Shown one piece after another: positions 4,930-6,487 of a stretch of DNA of 6,487 nt; position 1 is the first letter of the stretch; every line of letters starts with the position of its first letter. Under the pieces are notes generated by a model. That model was not told where the DNA came from. It worked only from the letters and a program-made list of their open reading frames with translations, and did no database searches. The position numbers and the translations under genes are program-made. Source of the DNA: DAONDQ01 sp035402645 (lineage in GTDB: Bacteria > Cloacimonadota > Cloacimonadia > Cloacimonadales > DAONDQ01); the NCBI GenBank assembly GCA_035402645.1, contig DAONDQ010000145.1, positions 1 through 6,487 on the forward strand, written 5' to 3'.

Positions 4930-6006
4930 ATGGATGCAAAGTATATAGAATTCTTCAAGCAACTGACCTCGACCCCGAGTCCGTCAGGACACGAGGAGAA
5001 GGCACAACGCATATTCATGGATTTCACGAAACCATTTGCGGATGAAGTAAAATCGGATATCAATGGGAATGCCATTGCTGTCAAATATGGAACTGGTCAC
5101 GGCAAAAAGCCGTATAGTGTAATGCTCAGCGGGCACGCTGATGAAATTGGCCTGATGGTTTCCCATATTGACGAGTCCGGGTATGTCTATGCACGGATGA
5201 TCGGAGGAATGGATATCTCCCTTCTTCCGGGGTTACGGTTGGATATTCATCATGAAGGCAAAACGGTACGTGCCATAGTTGGCAAGAAGCCCATCCACAT
5301 GCTGCGTGATGGGGATGAAGCCAAGCCAAAACTCGAAGACTTATGGCTGGATATTGGTGCAATTGATAGGGAAGATGCCCTTAAGAAGGTAGCTGTGGGC
5401 GATGTGGTAACGTTCATTCCCCAATTCGAGTATCTGAATGGTGATTTCATCGTGAGTAAGGGAACAGATGATAAAGCCGGTGTCTTTGTCGCAGCAATGG
5501 TCATGAACCTGATCCATAAGTCAAAAAAGATATATCCTGATGTATATGCTGTTTCAACAGTGGGAGAGGAAGTGGGTGCCAAAGGCGCTAAGACAAGTTC
5601 CTTCGATATCAAACCCATGATTGCGATAGCCCTCGATGTGACCTTCGTATCTGATCACCCCGGAGTGGACAAGAAAGTATATGGTGACGTTGGTGTTGGA
5701 AAAGGTCCTGCGATCACAATAGGTTCGATGATCAATAAGCAAGTACTGAACCTGTTCAAAAAGACCGCTGAAGAAGAGAAGATACCGGTTCAGTTTGAAA
5801 TATCTCCAACCCGTTCAGGGACAGATGGAGATGTCTTACATAATAATCTCTCGGGAATCGCTCTTGCCATCATCAGCATTCCAAACAGATATATGCACAG
5901 TCCCAATGAAGTCGTTTCTTTAAATGACATGGAAAATGCCGCGAAATTGATCGCCGGATTCCTGAAGAGATTGGGGCCTGATTTCAATCCATATCCTGTT
6001 CAATAG
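4930..6006 (+). CDS. M42 family metallopeptidase (glutamyl aminopeptidase/TET-like)
   Basis: Cytoplasmic dinuclear-metal aminopeptidase, of a family that forms large (often dodecameric, tetrahedral) shells trimming peptides released by proteases. The 358-aa length is typical. The full metal set is visible: H69 in SGHADEIG, D180 in GTDDKAG as the bridging Asp, E213 as general base and E214 as ligand in VGEEVGAKGA, D236 in ALDVT, and H323 in YMHSP. The segment between about 75 and 165 is the usual inserted dimerisation domain. RSGTDGD (295-301) is a conserved late motif. AGGAG (4920-4924) lies 5 nt before the ATG. The ABC ATPase gene follows after 7 nt and is probably co-transcribed. Endoglucanase and deblocking aminopeptidase labels exist for relatives; peptidase activity is much likelier, but the residue preference cannot be read from sequence. 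Confidence 0.95.
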   Translation: MDAKYIEFFKQLTSTPSPSGHEEKAQRIFMDFTKPFADEVKSDINGNAIAVKYGTGHGKKPYSVMLSGHADEIGLMVSHIDESGYVYARMIGGMDISLLPGLRLDIHHEGKTVRAIVGKKPIHMLRDGDEAKPKLEDLWLDIGAIDREDALKKVAVGDVVTFIPQFEYLNGDFIVSKGTDDKAGVFVAAMVMNLIHKSKKIYPDVYAVSTVGEEVGAKGAKTSSFDIKPMIAIALDVTFVSDHPGVDKKVYGDVGVGKGPAITIGSMINKQVLNLFKKTAEEEKIPVQFEISPTRSGTDGDVLHNNLSGIALAIISIPNRYMHSPNEVVSLNDMENAAKLIAGFLKRLGPDFNPYPVQ

Positions 6007-6010
6007 GAGA
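6005..6010 (+). promoter_or_regulatory. ABC ATPase ribosome binding site overlapping the M42 stop codon
   Basis: AGGAGA begins within the TAG stop of the peptidase gene and lies 3 to 4 nt before the ATG at 6014. The tight arrangement supports co-transcription and possible translational coupling. Confidence 0.75.
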
Positions 6011-6013
6011 AAT

Positions 6014-6487
6014 ATGATAGTCGTAGATCGGTTGGTGAAAGAGTTCCAGCAGAAAAGTGGGGAAATGCTGCGTGCTGTGGATGAACTCTCATTTACTGCG
6101 AATCATGATGAAGTCGTATGTCTATTAGGTGTCAACGGAGCAGGCAAGACTACGACCATGCGCATTCTTTCTACTGTATTCATGCCTACATCGGGAACTG
6201 CTACAATTGAAGGTTATGATGTAAAGACCCAATCACAAAAGGTGAGGGAGAATCTCGGTTTCCTTTCGGGAGATACAGGTCTCTACGCACGCTTATCCGT
6301 GCGTGAAATACTCCGTTATTTCGGTGATTTGTATGATGTCCCCGCAGATGTCTCGGATAATCGTATCAAAGACATGGCAGAGTTGCTTGATATGAATGAC
6401 TTTCTGGATAAGAAGATCGAATTTCTTTCCACAGGTATGAAGCAAAAGGTTTCCATTGCCAGGTCAATCGTACATGATCCTCCTGTT
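6014..6487 (+). CDS. ABC transporter ATP-binding protein, NatA-like (3' end beyond window)
   Basis: N-terminal 158 residues of an ABC ATPase that would drive export through a separate membrane permease. Walker A is GVNGAGKT (39-46). The signature LSTGMKQKVSIAR spans 138-150. The window ends at HDPPV, just before Walker B, so the aspartate/glutamate pair and H-loop are not visible. The phrase GLYARLSVREIL (89-100) and the STGMKQK signature resemble the sodium-efflux NatA group. The Q-loop position, judged by alignment to canonical ATPases, appears to be Gly (about residue 86, in FLSGDTGLY) rather than Gln. The start is the first ATG after the peptidase gene. A NatB-like permease gene is expected downstream but cannot be seen; substrate could be Na+, drugs or lipids. 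Confidence 0.9.
   Translation, partial: MIVVDRLVKEFQQKSGEMLRAVDELSFTANHDEVVCLLGVNGAGKTTTMRILSTVFMPTSGTATIEGYDVKTQSQKVRENLGFLSGDTGLYARLSVREILRYFGDLYDVPADVSDNRIKDMAELLDMNDFLDKKIEFLSTGMKQKVSIARSIVHDPPV

Overview
This is an ordinary bacterial chromosomal segment with seven genes, all on the + strand and closely packed. No phage, transposase, plasmid, CRISPR or defence gene is visible. The set points to a Gram-negative-type bacterium: a double-domain 67K-type SppA, a short RNase G-like protein directly upstream of rplU-rpmA, no ysxB gene between rplU and rpmA, and an L27 without the N-terminal extension seen in Firmicutes. Moderate GC content, strong consensus sigma-70 promoters and intergenic 7-nt tandem repeats would fit an FCB-group or Cloacimonadota-like genome. 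That placement is a low-confidence inference made without any database search.

Layout: positions 1-160 are non-coding, with a small hairpin at the window edge and a CGAACTT heptamer array. sppA (161-1882) is a membrane-anchored serine/lysine-dyad protease. The gap 1883-2062 holds a strong inverted repeat that could fold into a branched RNA, followed by a clear promoter. The RNase G/E-family gene (2063-3565) follows. A second consensus promoter overlaps its stop codon and drives rplU-rpmA (3629-4222), which ends in a textbook intrinsic terminator (4243-4268). A third consensus promoter drives a single small cupin gene (4374-4769). The next gap, 4770-4929, carries two more heptamer arrays with related units in opposite orientation. 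An M42 aminopeptidase (4930-6006) is then followed after 7 nt by the start of a NatA-type ABC transporter ATPase gene (6014 to the window end).

Functionally the window combines protein turnover (SppA, M42 peptidase), RNA processing (RNase G) and the 50S subunit proteins L21 and L27, plus a metal-binding cupin of unknown role and an export ATPase. Linkage of an rng-like gene to rplU-rpmA is a recurrent bacterial arrangement joining rRNA maturation to ribosome supply. I see no evidence for a new multi-gene system. What merits a second look is non-coding: the structured 124-nt element before the RNase gene, whose 3' arm contains the -35 box, and three intergenic arrays that all have a 7-nt period.
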